A stretch of 33,056 nucleotides of DNA. Source: Mycobacterium sp. E787 (lineage in GTDB: Bacteria > Actinomycetota > Actinomycetes > Mycobacteriales > Mycobacteriaceae). The notes below the pieces were generated by a model. That model made no database searches, was not told the DNA's origin, and was given only the letters and a program-made list of their open reading frames with translations. The stretch lies in contig NZ_LZKL01000032.1 of assembly GCF_001668725.1 (NCBI RefSeq), forward strand, positions 1 through 33,056, written 5' to 3'. A program made the position numbers and the translations under genes. Below, one piece after another: positions 18,015 to 26,926 of this stretch (positions are counted from its first letter, which is position 1; the number at the start of each line of letters is the position of its first letter).

Positions 18015-19408
18015 TGAGGGCCGGATTCGCCTGCGCCACGGCCGCTTTGGCGGCCATGATGTGGACCTGTCCGGCTGCGATCGCCATCGACCAGCCGAAG
18101 GTGGACCCGGGCGTGGCACCGCCTAGCGGGACCCCGGGGCCCGGGCAGCCGATGGAACAGCGCGGCCCGTGCAGCACCTCCGGAGTCATCCCGGGCAGCG
18201 ACCCGGCGGCGGTGACGCCCAGCCAGGCGATGCTCAATCTTCCTGCGGCGTGGCAGTTTTCCCGCGGCGAAGGCCAACTGGTGGCGGTCATCGACACGGG
18301 GGTCCGGCCGAGCCAGCGGCTGCCCAACGTCGACCCCGGCGGCGACTTCGTCGAGACGACCGACGGCCTGACCGACTGCGACGGGCACGGCACCCTGGTG
18401 GCCGGCATCATCGCCGGCCAGCCCGGTGACGACGGGTTCTCCGGGGTGGCGCCCGGGGCGCGGGTGCTGTCGATCAGGATGACGTCCGCGAAGTTCTCGC
18501 CGCGCACGCCGGGCGGAGATCCGCTACTGGCCAGGGCATCCCTCGACGTCGCGACGCTGGCGCGGGCGATCGTGCACGCGGCCGACCTCGGCGCCCGGGT
18601 GATCAACGTCTCCGCCATCACCTGCGTGCCCGCCGACCGGACGGTCGACCAGGCCGCGCTCGGGGCGGCGATCCGCTACGCGGCGGTGGACAAGGACGCG
18701 GTGCTGGTGGCCGCCGCGGGCAACACCGGACCGGCCGGATCCGTCGCCTCGGGAACGGCGTGTGACTCCAACCCGCTCACCGACCTCGGGCGGCCGGACG
18801 ACCCGCGGAACTGGGCCGGCGTCACGTCGGTCTCCGTCCCGTCGTGGTGGCAGCCCTACGTGCTGTCGACGGGGTCGCTGACGCCGGACGCCCAGCCCTC
18901 GAAATTCACCATGGCCGGGCCGTGGGTGGGCGTCGCGGCGCCCGGCGAAAACATCGTGTCGGTGAGCAACCGCGACGGCGGCGGCCTTGCCGGTCTTGCC
19001 AATGGCCTGCCCGACGAGCACCAGCACCTGGTCGCCCTGAGCGGCACCAGCTACGCGGCCGGCTACGTGTCGGGCGTCGCGGCGCTGGTGCGCGGCAAGT
19101 ATCCGCAACTGACCGCGGCGCAGGTGGTCCAGCGCATCACCGCGACCGCGCACAACGGGGCCCGGGCGCCGTCCAACCTCGTCGGCGCCGGTGCCGTGGA
19201 CCCGGTGGCCGCGCTGACGTGGGACCTGCCTACCGGCAACCATCCCGATCCGGGCGCGGTGAGGCCCGTCGCCGTTCCGCCCGCGCCCACCCCCACGGAC
19301 ACCACACCGCGGACGGTCGCGTTCGCCGGAACCGCCGCGCTCGCCTTGGTCGTGGCGGCCGCCGCCGCGATCACCGCCATCGTCCGAAAGAAGGAGACCA
19401 CCCCGTGA
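18011..19408 (+). CDS. mycP3: ESX-3 subtilisin-like protease mycosin MycP3
   Basis: Membrane-anchored serine protease needed for a stable ESX-3 complex. It has 465 residues from ATG 18011, in an ATGA overlap with eccD3; a longer frame from 17372 only reads through eccD3. A signal peptide (about 1-25) is followed by a Pro-rich extension. The subtilase domain has the catalytic triad Asp95 (VIDTG), His126 (DGHGT) and Ser347 (SGTSYAAG), with Asn in AAAGNTG for the oxyanion. A Pro-rich linker and one membrane helix near 435-457 end in a short basic tail. It overlaps eccE3 by GTGA. Confidence 0.96.
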   Translation: MMRAGFACATAALAAMMWTCPAAIAIDQPKVDPGVAPPSGTPGPGQPMEQRGPCSTSGVIPGSDPAAVTPSQAMLNLPAAWQFSRGEGQLVAVIDTGVRPSQRLPNVDPGGDFVETTDGLTDCDGHGTLVAGIIAGQPGDDGFSGVAPGARVLSIRMTSAKFSPRTPGGDPLLARASLDVATLARAIVHAADLGARVINVSAITCVPADRTVDQAALGAAIRYAAVDKDAVLVAAAGNTGPAGSVASGTACDSNPLTDLGRPDDPRNWAGVTSVSVPSWWQPYVLSTGSLTPDAQPSKFTMAGPWVGVAAPGENIVSVSNRDGGGLAGLANGLPDEHQHLVALSGTSYAAGYVSGVAALVRGKYPQLTAAQVVQRITATAHNGARAPSNLVGAGAVDPVAALTWDLPTGNHPDPGAVRPVAVPPAPTPTDTTPRTVAFAGTAALALVVAAAAAITAIVRKKETTP

Positions 19409-20385
19409 GCAGCTCGATACCGATTCCGGGCCGGGGCAGAATCACGCTGGCGCTGCTGGCCGTCGTGCCCGCCGTGCTGGCGTACCCCTGGCGATCGCCG
19501 CGCGACTACTGGGTACTCGGCGTCGCGGCGGCCGTCGTGATCGTGTTGTTCGCGTGGTGGCACGGCCTTTACCTCACCACGATCCTGCGCCGCCGCCTGG
19601 CGATGTCGCGCCGCAGCAGCGGGTTCGTACCCGAATCGGGCTCTGCCACGGCAGTAACCGCCCTGCTGCGCCTCGGGCCGCCGCTCGGCGACTCCGATGT
19701 GCTCCCGCTGCCGCTGATCGCGGAGTACCTGGACCGCTACGGCATCCGCGCCGACAAGATCCGAATCACCAGCCGCGACAACACATCCGACGCGTCGAGG
19801 CGCCAGACCTGGATCGGGCTCACGGTGTCGGCGGTCGACAACCTGGCGGCGCTGCAGGCGCGCTCGTCGCGGATCCCGCTGGCCGAGACGGCCCAGGTGG
19901 CCGCGCGCCGGCTGGCCGACCACCTCCGCGAGACCGGCTGGGACGCCGGCAGCGTCGCGCCCGACGATGTCCCGCGGCTGCTGGCGCCGAACGCGCGCGA
20001 GACCTGGCGGGGTGTGCAGCGCGGCGACTCGGATTACGTTGCGGCTTATCAGGTCCGCGTCGACGACGGATTGGCCGACACGCTGGAGGCGATCCGGTCG
20101 CACCCGGTGCGCGAGACCTGCACGGCGCTGGAGATCGCCGGCGACAAGGCGCACCGCACCGTCGCGGCAGCCTGTGCGTTTCTCACCGACACGCCCCCCG
20201 CGGCGCGGGCGCCGCTGCCCGGGCTCATCCCGCAACGGGGAAATCACCGGCCCGCGCTGGCGGCGCTGGATCTGTCGTCCACGCAACGGCTTGACGGGCA
20301 CGCCGGAGAACCCGCCGGCCTCCTGGAGCGGCTGGACTGGCCCACGCCCGCGGCCGGCGCGCACCGGGCACCGCTGGCCTCGTGA
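19405..20385 (+). CDS. eccE3: ESX-3 membrane complex protein EccE3
   Basis: Last gene of the ESX-3 operon, encoding the peripheral EccE subunit of the membrane complex. It has 326 residues from GTG 19405 (Rv0292 has 331). Two N-terminal membrane helices (ITLALLAVVPAVLAYPW and YWVLGVAAAVVIVLFAWW) are followed by a cytosolic domain. Start choice rests on the GTGA overlap with mycP3. The next gene is convergent with only 18 bases between stops, and no clear hairpin terminator is visible. Confidence 0.94.
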   Translation: MSSSIPIPGRGRITLALLAVVPAVLAYPWRSPRDYWVLGVAAAVVIVLFAWWHGLYLTTILRRRLAMSRRSSGFVPESGSATAVTALLRLGPPLGDSDVLPLPLIAEYLDRYGIRADKIRITSRDNTSDASRRQTWIGLTVSAVDNLAALQARSSRIPLAETAQVAARRLADHLRETGWDAGSVAPDDVPRLLAPNARETWRGVQRGDSDYVAAYQVRVDDGLADTLEAIRSHPVRETCTALEIAGDKAHRTVAAACAFLTDTPPAARAPLPGLIPQRGNHRPALAALDLSSTQRLDGHAGEPAGLLERLDWPTPAAGAHRAPLAS

Positions 20386-20403
20386 GTCGTCAGCTCCGAC
20401 GCT

Positions 20404-21618
20404 CTAGAACATGACCCCGCGCAAAAACTCCGTCATCCGCCGCAGGTAGTCCAGCTGGCTGACGTGCAGCACGTGGCTGCCGGGAAACCAGTGCAGCGCA
20501 CAGCGATTCCAGTGCTCCCACAGCGTGACCGCCTGCCCCGGCGGGGCCATCCGGTCACCGAGGCCGGTGATGATCATCCGGCGGTCCTTGGGCAGGAGCG
20601 GCCGGTAGTTCAGCGGGGAGTGATACGACAGCCCGGCGATGAGCTCGTCGCGGCTGATCCCGGACATCCGCAGTCCCAGCCCCATGAGCTTGTTGGCCGG
20701 GAACCATTCGTCGAACATCGTCGCCGGCGTCACGACCGGGCAGTTGGGAATCACGGCCTCCAGCCGGTCGTCGACCGAAGCCACCAGCGCGGAGGTGTAA
20801 CCGCCCAGTGAGATCCCGGTCAGCGCGATGCGCTCGACCCCGGTGTGGCGCAGGTAGTCGATGATGGACCGGAAGTCGTGCACGGCCTGCGCCATCGCTT
20901 CGGCGAAACCGCTGAGGCCGCCGGCGAAATAGCCGAAACCGCTGAAGGGCGAATACCTTTCGGCTCGCGGGCCGTGAAAGGGCAGGGTATACATCAGGAC
21001 GTCGTAACCGGACCGGTAGTACCACGGCAGCGTGAAGAACCGCCCGTTGGCCAGGTACGACGACCCCATGAAGCCGTGGATGACGCACAGCGTGGGATGC
21101 GGTCCGTCGCCGTGACGCCAGTGTTGGGCGTGCACGATGTTGTTGGCGGACAAGGCACTCCACCGCGTCCGCAAGTCGGGGTTGATCGCCCGGAAGCTGC
21201 TGGGGAACGAGATGTTGTCGACGGCGCCGTGTGCGATCCACTCCGCGAGCCGGTTGGCCGGCCGCGACGAGACCGTGGGCACGTCGGTGGGCGCCGGAAA
21301 CGACTTCGCCGGATCGCGTTCCGCACCGAGCTCGGCGTAGAAGCGCAGGCTGTCGCGTTCGCTGCCGGCGCGCGCGGCCGTGGCGAGCACGGCCGGCGTG
21401 ACCGTGGTGGTCAGTACCGACGCGACCGCGGTGCGCAGCGCGAGATCGGAGATGGCGGCCGCCTCGACGACCATTCGCTGACGGGGCGACAGCGCGGAGC
21501 GCGGCGGCAATCCGGCGGCGCCGGGCGGCACGTCGGCACCGGGCACGTCCGGAACGGGGACCGGGGGATTGACCGGATCCGGGTCGCGCTGCGTCACAAA
21601 CGCGATGCTATCGCCCAC
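20404..21618 (-). CDS. Alpha/beta hydrolase, Rv0293c-like
   Basis: A 404-residue protein of the alpha/beta hydrolase fold. The oxyanion-type HGF (VIHGFMGSS), the nucleophile elbow GISLGG and a C-terminal GSHVLH histidine give a plausible Ser-His triad; an acid lies in GLGDRM. There is no signal peptide. A Pro-rich N-terminal tail (about 1-40) precedes the fold. It matches the M. tuberculosis gene at the same place, next to eccE3, whose substrate is unknown. It is divergent from the methyltransferase gene, with an 82-base gap between starts. Confidence 0.85.
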   Translation of the reverse strand: MGDSIAFVTQRDPDPVNPPVPVPDVPGADVPPGAAGLPPRSALSPRQRMVVEAAAISDLALRTAVASVLTTTVTPAVLATAARAGSERDSLRFYAELGAERDPAKSFPAPTDVPTVSSRPANRLAEWIAHGAVDNISFPSSFRAINPDLRTRWSALSANNIVHAQHWRHGDGPHPTLCVIHGFMGSSYLANGRFFTLPWYYRSGYDVLMYTLPFHGPRAERYSPFSGFGYFAGGLSGFAEAMAQAVHDFRSIIDYLRHTGVERIALTGISLGGYTSALVASVDDRLEAVIPNCPVVTPATMFDEWFPANKLMGLGLRMSGISRDELIAGLSYHSPLNYRPLLPKDRRMIITGLGDRMAPPGQAVTLWEHWNRCALHWFPGSHVLHVSQLDYLRRMTEFLRGVMF

Positions 21619-21700
21619 TCGGTCGGCGCCGTGGCCGCATGCGGTAATACGGTTTACCTAATCAGCCCGACCCGTGCTGGTGTTGATCAGGAGGACCGAC

Positions 21701-22486
21701 ATGTGGGATCCCGATGTCTATCTGGCCTTTGCTGACCATCGCAGCCGCCCGTTCTACGACCTGGTGTCGCGGGTGGGCGCAAACCAGGCGCGCCGGGTGG
21801 TCGACCTGGGCTGCGGCCCGGGCCACCTGACCAAGTACCTGGCCCGGCGCTGGCCGGAAGCCGTGATCGAGGCGGTGGACAGCTCACCGGAGATGGTCGC
21901 CGCGGCCAAGGAACGCGGAATCGACGCCACCATCGGCGACTTGCGGGACTGGAAGCCCAAGGCCGACACCGACGTGGTGATCTGCAACGCCGCCCTGCAT
22001 TGGGTGCCCGAGCACGCCGACCTGCTGGTGCGGTGGGCCGGGCAGCTCGCGCCGGGCTCGTGGATCGGCGTGCAGATGCCCGGCAACTTCGAAACCCCGT
22101 CCCATGCCACGGTGCGTACGCTGGCCCGCCGCGAGCCCTACGCAAAACTCATGCGCGACATACCCTTTCGGGTCGGAGCGGTGGTCCAGCCGCCCATGAA
22201 TTACGCCAATCTGCTGCTCGACGCCGGATGCAAGATCGACGTCTGGGAGAGCACCTACCTGCATCAGCTGACCGGTGCGAACCCGGTGCTGGAATGGATC
22301 ACCGGCACCGCGCTGGTGCCGGTGCGCGAGCGGCTCGACGACGCGGCGTGGGAGCAGTTTCGCCAGGAGCTCATCCCGCTGCTCGACGACGCGTACCCGC
22401 CCCGCGCCGACGGCACGACGATCTTCCCGTTCCGGCGGGTGTTCATCGTCGCCGAGGTCGGCGGCGCCCAGCGCTCCGGCGGCTAG
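21701..22486 (+). CDS. tam: Trans-aconitate methyltransferase
   Basis: A 261-residue SAM-dependent class I methyltransferase expected to methylate trans-aconitate, which removes an aconitase inhibitor. Motif I is [14 protein letters not shown] (about 34-47), followed by AVDSSPEM and the motif [12 protein letters not shown]. The start ATG 21701 follows AGGAGG at 6 bases; a frame start at 21674 would precede that ribosome site. Length and order match Rv0294. In M. tuberculosis a Stf0-type sulfotransferase gene (Rv0295c) follows; here the sulfatase gene follows after 7 bases instead. Confidence 0.92.
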   Translation: MWDPDVYLAFADHRSRPFYDLVSRVGANQARRVVDLGCGPGHLTKYLARRWPEAVIEAVDSSPEMVAAAKERGIDATIGDLRDWKPKADTDVVICNAALHWVPEHADLLVRWAGQLAPGSWIGVQMPGNFETPSHATVRTLARREPYAKLMRDIPFRVGAVVQPPMNYANLLLDAGCKIDVWESTYLHQLTGANPVLEWITGTALVPVRERLDDAAWEQFRQELIPLLDDAYPPRADGTTIFPFRRVFIVAEVGGAQRSGG

Positions 22487-22493
22487 TGGCGGC

Positions 22494-23867
22494 CTACTCC
22501 GCGATGCCACGGTCGGCGGCGATCGCCGACCGGCTGCTCGGCCTAATGCGGTGTATCTGCAGATAGGTCTCGGTGTAACGCAGGGCGATGCGGTAGCCGG
22601 CGAACTCCGACGGTATGACGTCGCCGGTGCGCTGACGCCAATCATGCAGGCGCACAGCCAGATCCGCCGCGATCGCCTCGATGTCCGCGTCGGGGCCCGC
22701 GTCACCCGTCAGCAGGTTGTCGGTCTCGGTCGGATCGGTTCGCAGATCGTAGAGTTCGCGCTCCGGGCGCGGGCCCGTGATGAACGGAGCCACCGCGTGC
22801 CCCGACGGGCTTTCCTGGATGTCCAGCGGCAGGTCGAGAAGCGGACGCGCCGCGTAGTTTTCGATGTAGCTGTAGTCCTTGGTGCGAATCGCACGAATGG
22901 GGTCGAACGAATCGTGGTAGGTCTTCATCGTGAACACCTGGTCGCGGACCGCTTCGCCGCGCGGGCCCGGCGCCAGCAGCGCGCCGGCGTGTGACACCCC
23001 CTCGACGTCGGCCGGCACATGCACGCCCAGCAGCCCGAGCAGCGTCGGCACCAGATCGACGCCGCTGAACAGCTCGTCGTAGACGTGGGGCGGCACCGCC
23101 CGTCTCGCCGGGGGCCGGATGATCATGCCGATGCCGGTTCCGGCGTCGTACAGCGTGGATTTCGCGCGCGGGAACGCCGGCCCGTGATCGGTGAAGAACA
23201 CCACCCAGGTGCTGTCGTCCAGCCCGGTTTCGGCCAGCGCGTCGAGCAGCCGGCCGACGGCGGTGTCGGCCGTGGTGATGGCGCCGTAGAAGTCGGCGAG
23301 GTCGCCGCGAACGTCGGGGGTGTCGGGCAGGTAGTCGGGCGGGTCGACCTGCGCGGCGTCGGCGGGCTCATAGCGGTCGTGCGGGTAGGGCCGGTGCGTC
23401 TCGAAGAAGCCCGCGGTCAACAGGAACGGTTGGCCCGCAAGGTTCTCGACGCTGTCCCGCAGCCATTCCTCGGCGCGTTCGACCACGTACTCGCAGTAGG
23501 AGTTGGACACGTCGAACTCGTCGAAGCCCAGACGTTTCGGGTAGGACGTCTCGTGTTGCATGCCGAAAAGGGCGGAGTACCAACCCGATTCGGAGAGCAT
23601 CTGGGGCAGCGTCCGCACACCGCTGCGATACTCCCAGCCGTGGTGGGCCAGTCCGACCAGCCCGTTGCTCTGCGGGTAGCGCCCGGTGAACAGCGATCCG
23701 CGCGACGGCGAGCACAGCGGCGCCGTGGCGTGGGCCCGGGTGAACAGGATGCCCTCGTCGGCAAGCCGGTCCAGTCGCGGGCTGGACACGTCCGGGTGGC
23801 CGTAGGCACCCAGATATCGCCCCAGGTCGTGCCAGTGCACGATCAGCAGGTTGTCTTTAACCGTCAT
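22494..23867 (-). CDS. Type I sulfatase, heparan N-sulfatase-like
   Basis: A 457-residue formylglycine-dependent sulfatase homologous to Rv0296c. The activation motif CSPSR (in APLCSPSRGSLFTGRYP, about residue 52) matches C-x-P-x-R, so Cys would be converted to formylglycine. Metal-site elements are HWHDLG near residue 12, where the usual first Asp of the DD pair is His, and FFTDHGP near 230. Candidate substrate-binding histidines lie in LAHHGWEY and ETHRPYP. There is no signal peptide, so it is probably cytosolic. The closest well-known relatives by motif are N-sulfoglucosamine sulfohydrolases. The true substrate is unknown. Confidence 0.9.
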   Translation of the reverse strand: MTVKDNLLIVHWHDLGRYLGAYGHPDVSSPRLDRLADEGILFTRAHATAPLCSPSRGSLFTGRYPQSNGLVGLAHHGWEYRSGVRTLPQMLSESGWYSALFGMQHETSYPKRLGFDEFDVSNSYCEYVVERAEEWLRDSVENLAGQPFLLTAGFFETHRPYPHDRYEPADAAQVDPPDYLPDTPDVRGDLADFYGAITTADTAVGRLLDALAETGLDDSTWVVFFTDHGPAFPRAKSTLYDAGTGIGMIIRPPARRAVPPHVYDELFSGVDLVPTLLGLLGVHVPADVEGVSHAGALLAPGPRGEAVRDQVFTMKTYHDSFDPIRAIRTKDYSYIENYAARPLLDLPLDIQESPSGHAVAPFITGPRPERELYDLRTDPTETDNLLTGDAGPDADIEAIAADLAVRLHDWRQRTGDVIPSEFAGYRIALRYTETYLQIHRIRPSSRSAIAADRGIAE

Positions 23868-23939
23868 CTGGCATCTTCGCCCGTCATACCGTCACCTCGA
23901 CCGGCGACGATACCGCAGGCCGTTTGCGTCCACCGGGCG

Positions 23940-24605
23940 TTAGGCTCGGCGCGATTCCCACTCGTTCTCGGACACGAACTCCGGCAGTGGCCGTCCATAC
24001 GCCCACCCGTCGAGCTCCAGGGCCGGCCGGTCGGGGAACTCGGGCACCGGGCCCAGACAGAGGATCGCCACCGGTTCGGCGTCGGCGGGCATCGCCAGCA
24101 GCGCGGCCAACCGTTGCGGGTCGAACAGGGAAACCCAGCCCATGCCAAGGCCTTCGGCGCGCGCCGCCAGCCACAGGTTCTGGATTGCGCACGACACCGA
24201 CGCGAGGTCCATCTGCGGTAACGTCCGCCGGCCGAAGACGTGGCTGTCGCGGTTGTCGCACAGGGCCGCCACGAAAAGCTCGGCGCACTCCAGGATTCCC
24301 TCGACCTTGAGCGCCAAGAACTCCTCGGCCCGTTCTCCCAACGCCGCCGCCGTGCGCGGACGCTCTTCGTCGACCAGGGCGTGGATGCGTCGGCGCAGCG
24401 AGTCGTCGGTGATCCTGATGAACCGCCATGGCTGCATCAGCCCGACGCTGGGTGCGGCGTGCGCGGCCTGCAACAACCGCGCCAACACCTCCTCGTGGAC
24501 CACGCCGCCCGGTGAGAACCGGCGCATGTCGCGCCGCTCGGAGATCACCCGATACACGGCCCGCCGCTCCTCGGGGCTGAAGGCCGGTTCGGTCACACCC
24601 GCCAT
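23940..24605 (-). CDS. Nitroreductase-family protein, BluB-like
   Basis: A 221-residue FMN-dependent protein of the nitroreductase fold resembling BluB, which cleaves reduced FMN to 5,6-dimethylbenzimidazole, the lower ligand of cobalamin. Typical blocks are ERRDMRRF (about 24-31), APSVGLMQPWRFI (about 51-63) and EGLGMGWVSLFDP (about 150-162). It corresponds to Rv0306. No other cobalamin gene is in the window. Its start lies 55 bases from the divergent small gene, so the two may share a control region. A plain oxidoreductase role cannot be excluded. Confidence 0.85.
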   Translation of the reverse strand: MAGVTEPAFSPEERRAVYRVISERRDMRRFSPGGVVHEEVLARLLQAAHAAPSVGLMQPWRFIRITDDSLRRRIHALVDEERPRTAAALGERAEEFLALKVEGILECAELFVAALCDNRDSHVFGRRTLPQMDLASVSCAIQNLWLAARAEGLGMGWVSLFDPQRLAALLAMPADAEPVAILCLGPVPEFPDRPALELDGWAYGRPLPEFVSENEWESRRA

Positions 24606-24659
24606 CGTAGGAAATCGGCGTTAGCGTGAACCCGGGACGAGCCCAGAAAGGAGCGCGCC

Positions 24660-24935
24660 ATGAAGCTTTCCGACGTACTCGACCAGTCGCCTTCCCAGGG
24701 GCGCGGCTTCGCGGAGCCGTATCGGACCGCCGACGGCGCCACCGTGATCCCCGTCGCCAAACCGCTGGGCGTGTTCGTCGTGCGTGGGGGCGAGGCCCGC
24801 TGGGTGCCCGCCGTCGATCAGAACCGGATCGCGCTGATCGGGGTGCTCACCGGCCTGCTCGCGGCGGTGATCGGCACCCTGGCGGTGCTGCGGCAGCCAC
24901 CCTGGCCGCGGATGACCATCACGGAGAATAGGTGA
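24660..24935 (+). CDS. Small membrane protein, GerW/YtfJ-like
   Basis: A 91-residue protein with a soluble N-terminus containing YRTADGATVIPVAKPLGVFV, which recalls the GerW (YtfJ) spore-protein family, then a single membrane helix (IALIGVLTGLLAAVIGTLAVL, about 57-77) and a short tail. The ATG follows AGGAG at normal spacing. Its 3' end overlaps the convergent gene by 17 bases. The family link is a weak recognition from motif alone. Function is unknown. Confidence 0.65.
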   Translation: MKLSDVLDQSPSQGRGFAEPYRTADGATVIPVAKPLGVFVVRGGEARWVPAVDQNRIALIGVLTGLLAAVIGTLAVLRQPPWPRMTITENR

Positions 24936-25401
24936 CGCCAACCGCCCGGAAGACGTATTCGGGCGGCATCTCGAAGGCCAGGGACCGCCGCGGCAGGCCG
25001 GCCAGCACGTCGGCCGGGATGGCCGCCTTGTAGTGCAGCGACAGTTCGCCGCTGAACTTCGGGTCGACCCCGGCGACATCGACGTGCACCTGCAAACCGG
25101 TCGACGAGATCTCGACCTTGGCCGCGCCGGTCTGGGGTGCGTCCCAGCGCGCGTCGACGGTCGGCCCGGCCAGCTTGGGCAGCATCGACAGCGTCGCGAG
25201 CACCCGCTCCGAGGTGAACGCCAGCGAGCCGACGTAGCTGGCGACGCTGTGCGGCAACCGGACGCCGGGGATGGTTCCCTTGAAGCGCCGGGTCACCGCG
25301 ACATAGTCGGCGAGGTAGAGCAGGCCCTCCGCCTCGACCTGCGCATGCAGGTCGGCGGGCAGCTTGCCGATGCCGAACAACCTGCGGACGAAGACCGCCA
25401 T
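24919..25401 (-). CDS. Conserved hypothetical protein, Rv0307c-like
   Basis: A 160-residue soluble protein of unknown function, in the same place and direction as Rv0307c. No catalytic motif or membrane segment is apparent. It looks like a beta-rich protein, with alternating strands such as AKVEISSTGLQVHVDV and an N-terminal helix (LPADLHAQVEAEG). It ends inside the 3' end of the small membrane gene and is divergent from the PAP2 gene, with 59 bases between starts. Confidence 0.8.
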   Translation of the reverse strand: MAVFVRRLFGIGKLPADLHAQVEAEGLLYLADYVAVTRRFKGTIPGVRLPHSVASYVGSLAFTSERVLATLSMLPKLAGPTVDARWDAPQTGAAKVEISSTGLQVHVDVAGVDPKFSGELSLHYKAAIPADVLAGLPRRSLAFEMPPEYVFRAVGVTYSP

Positions 25402-25460
25402 GACGCCAGTATGACCGGCCGCGGCGACGCCGCCGGGGCGGTGCTGGTATCGGTTGAGGG

Positions 25461-26141
25461 ATGACCCGCCCCCGGACCGGCTGGGCCGTGGGCGTCGCCC
25501 TGGCCGCCGCGCTCATCTACGCCGTCCTGTGGGTGGGCTATTGTCGGCACTGGGCTTGGCCGCAGCGCCTCGACGGGTCGTTGTTGAATCCCGCCCACGA
25601 GATCGGCGTCAAGCACCCGATGTGGGTGAGTTGGTGGGACGCGGTGTCGTTCGCGCTGGGGCCGGTCACGTTGCGGCTGCTGGGGATGGTGGCGGCGGTG
25701 GTCGCGCTGGTGCGGCGCCACGTGCGGGCCGCGCTCGTGCTGTTCGCCTGTGCGCCGCTCAGCGGGCTGGTGACGTGGGCGGCCAAGGGCCTGGTGGACC
25801 GTCCCCGGCCGTCGACCATGCTGGTGGCGGCGCCCTCCTGGTCTTTTCCGTCGGGGCACGCGCTGGAGGCGACGTCCGCGTTGCTCGCCATGCTCGTCTT
25901 CGCGCTGCCGCTGCTGAGCCGCCCGCTCGGCCGCGTCGCGGTGGTATTGACGGCGCTCAGCCTGCTGTTGGTCGGGATCGCCAGGGTGGCGCTGAACGTG
26001 CACTATCCGTCCGACGTGCTGGCGGGGTGGTCGCTGGGATACCTCTATTTCCTGTTGTGCCTGTTGGTGTTTCGGCCTTTCGCGAGCGCGCCGGCCGACC
26101 ACGCGCCGGTTGTCACGGCGCGGTTATCCAACCGGGTCTAA
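25461..26141 (+). CDS. PAP2-superfamily membrane phosphatase
   Basis: A 226-residue integral membrane phosphatase of the PAP2 type, counterpart of Rv0308. The three signature parts are visible: KGLVDRPRP (about 113-121), PSGHALEA (about 131-138) and ARVALNVHYPSDVLAG (about 176-191), giving the catalytic histidines. Five to six hydrophobic segments surround them. Substrates in this family are phosphatidic acid, undecaprenyl pyrophosphate or other lipid phosphates; which applies is not shown. It is followed by the L,D-transpeptidase-like gene after 45 bases, in the same direction, suggesting a cell-envelope unit. Confidence 0.9.
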   Translation: MTRPRTGWAVGVALAAALIYAVLWVGYCRHWAWPQRLDGSLLNPAHEIGVKHPMWVSWWDAVSFALGPVTLRLLGMVAAVVALVRRHVRAALVLFACAPLSGLVTWAAKGLVDRPRPSTMLVAAPSWSFPSGHALEATSALLAMLVFALPLLSRPLGRVAVVLTALSLLLVGIARVALNVHYPSDVLAGWSLGYLYFLLCLLVFRPFASAPADHAPVVTARLSNRV

Positions 26142-26186
26142 AGCTTTACTTGACCCCGAGGTTCGCGTCGCCCGACGATTGAATCC

Positions 26187-26840
26187 ATGCGCCGGCTGCT
26201 CGCTTCGCTGTGCGCGGTGGCGTGCCTGATCGTCGCCGCGGTGCTGCTGGCACCCGTCAGCGGCGCGGCCAGCCCCTGGTTCGCGAACTCCGTCGGCAAC
26301 GCGACGCAGGTGGTTTCGGTGGTCAGCACCGGCGGTTCCAACGCGACGATGGACATCTATCAGCGCACCGCGGCCGGTTGGCAAACCCTCAAGACGGGCA
26401 TCCCGACCCACGTCGGCTCCGCGGGCATGGCGCCGCAGGCCCGCAGCGGTGTCCCGGCGACGCCGATGGGCGTGTACACCCTTGACTCGGCCTTCGGCAC
26501 CGCGCCGAATCCCGGTGGGGGACTGCCCTATACGCAGGTCGGACCCAACCACTGGTGGAGCGGCGACGACCACAGCCCCACCTTCAACAGCATGCAGGTC
26601 TGCCAGAAGGCGCAGTGCCCGTTCAGCACGGCCGCCAGCGAGAACCTGCAAATCCCGCAGTACAAGCACGCGGTGGTGATGGGCGTCAACAAGAACAAGG
26701 TGCCCGGCGGCGGCTCGGCGTTCTTCTTCCACACCACCGACGGCGCCCCCACCGAGGGCTGCGTCGCGATCGACGACCCCACGCTGGTGTCGATCATCCG
26801 CTGGCTGCGGCCCGGCGCGGTGATCGCGATTACCAAATAA
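26187..26840 (+). CDS. Secreted L,D-transpeptidase-like (YkuD) protein
   Basis: A 217-residue exported protein, counterpart of Rv0309. The signal peptide (about 1-28) ends near SGAA. The YkuD-like core includes GVPATPMGVYTLDSAFG, HWWSGDD and the catalytic-type segment FFFHTTDGAPTEGCVAIDD, with Cys near 193. The usual SHGC motif is TEGC here, so standard transpeptidase activity is uncertain. It would act on peptidoglycan or another wall polymer outside the membrane. It lies in line with the PAP2 gene upstream and the ketoacyl synthase gene 86 bases downstream. Confidence 0.88.
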   Translation: MRRLLASLCAVACLIVAAVLLAPVSGAASPWFANSVGNATQVVSVVSTGGSNATMDIYQRTAAGWQTLKTGIPTHVGSAGMAPQARSGVPATPMGVYTLDSAFGTAPNPGGGLPYTQVGPNHWWSGDDHSPTFNSMQVCQKAQCPFSTAASENLQIPQYKHAVVMGVNKNKVPGGGSAFFFHTTDGAPTEGCVAIDDPTLVSIIRWLRPGAVIAITK

Positions 26841-26926
26841 CCCCGCCGGCGGCGTGGTGTTTGCATGATTCGCTGACGTGGGCGACGCTTGCGTGAAGTA
26901 CCCGAGCACGGAAGGCGCCTTTCGCA

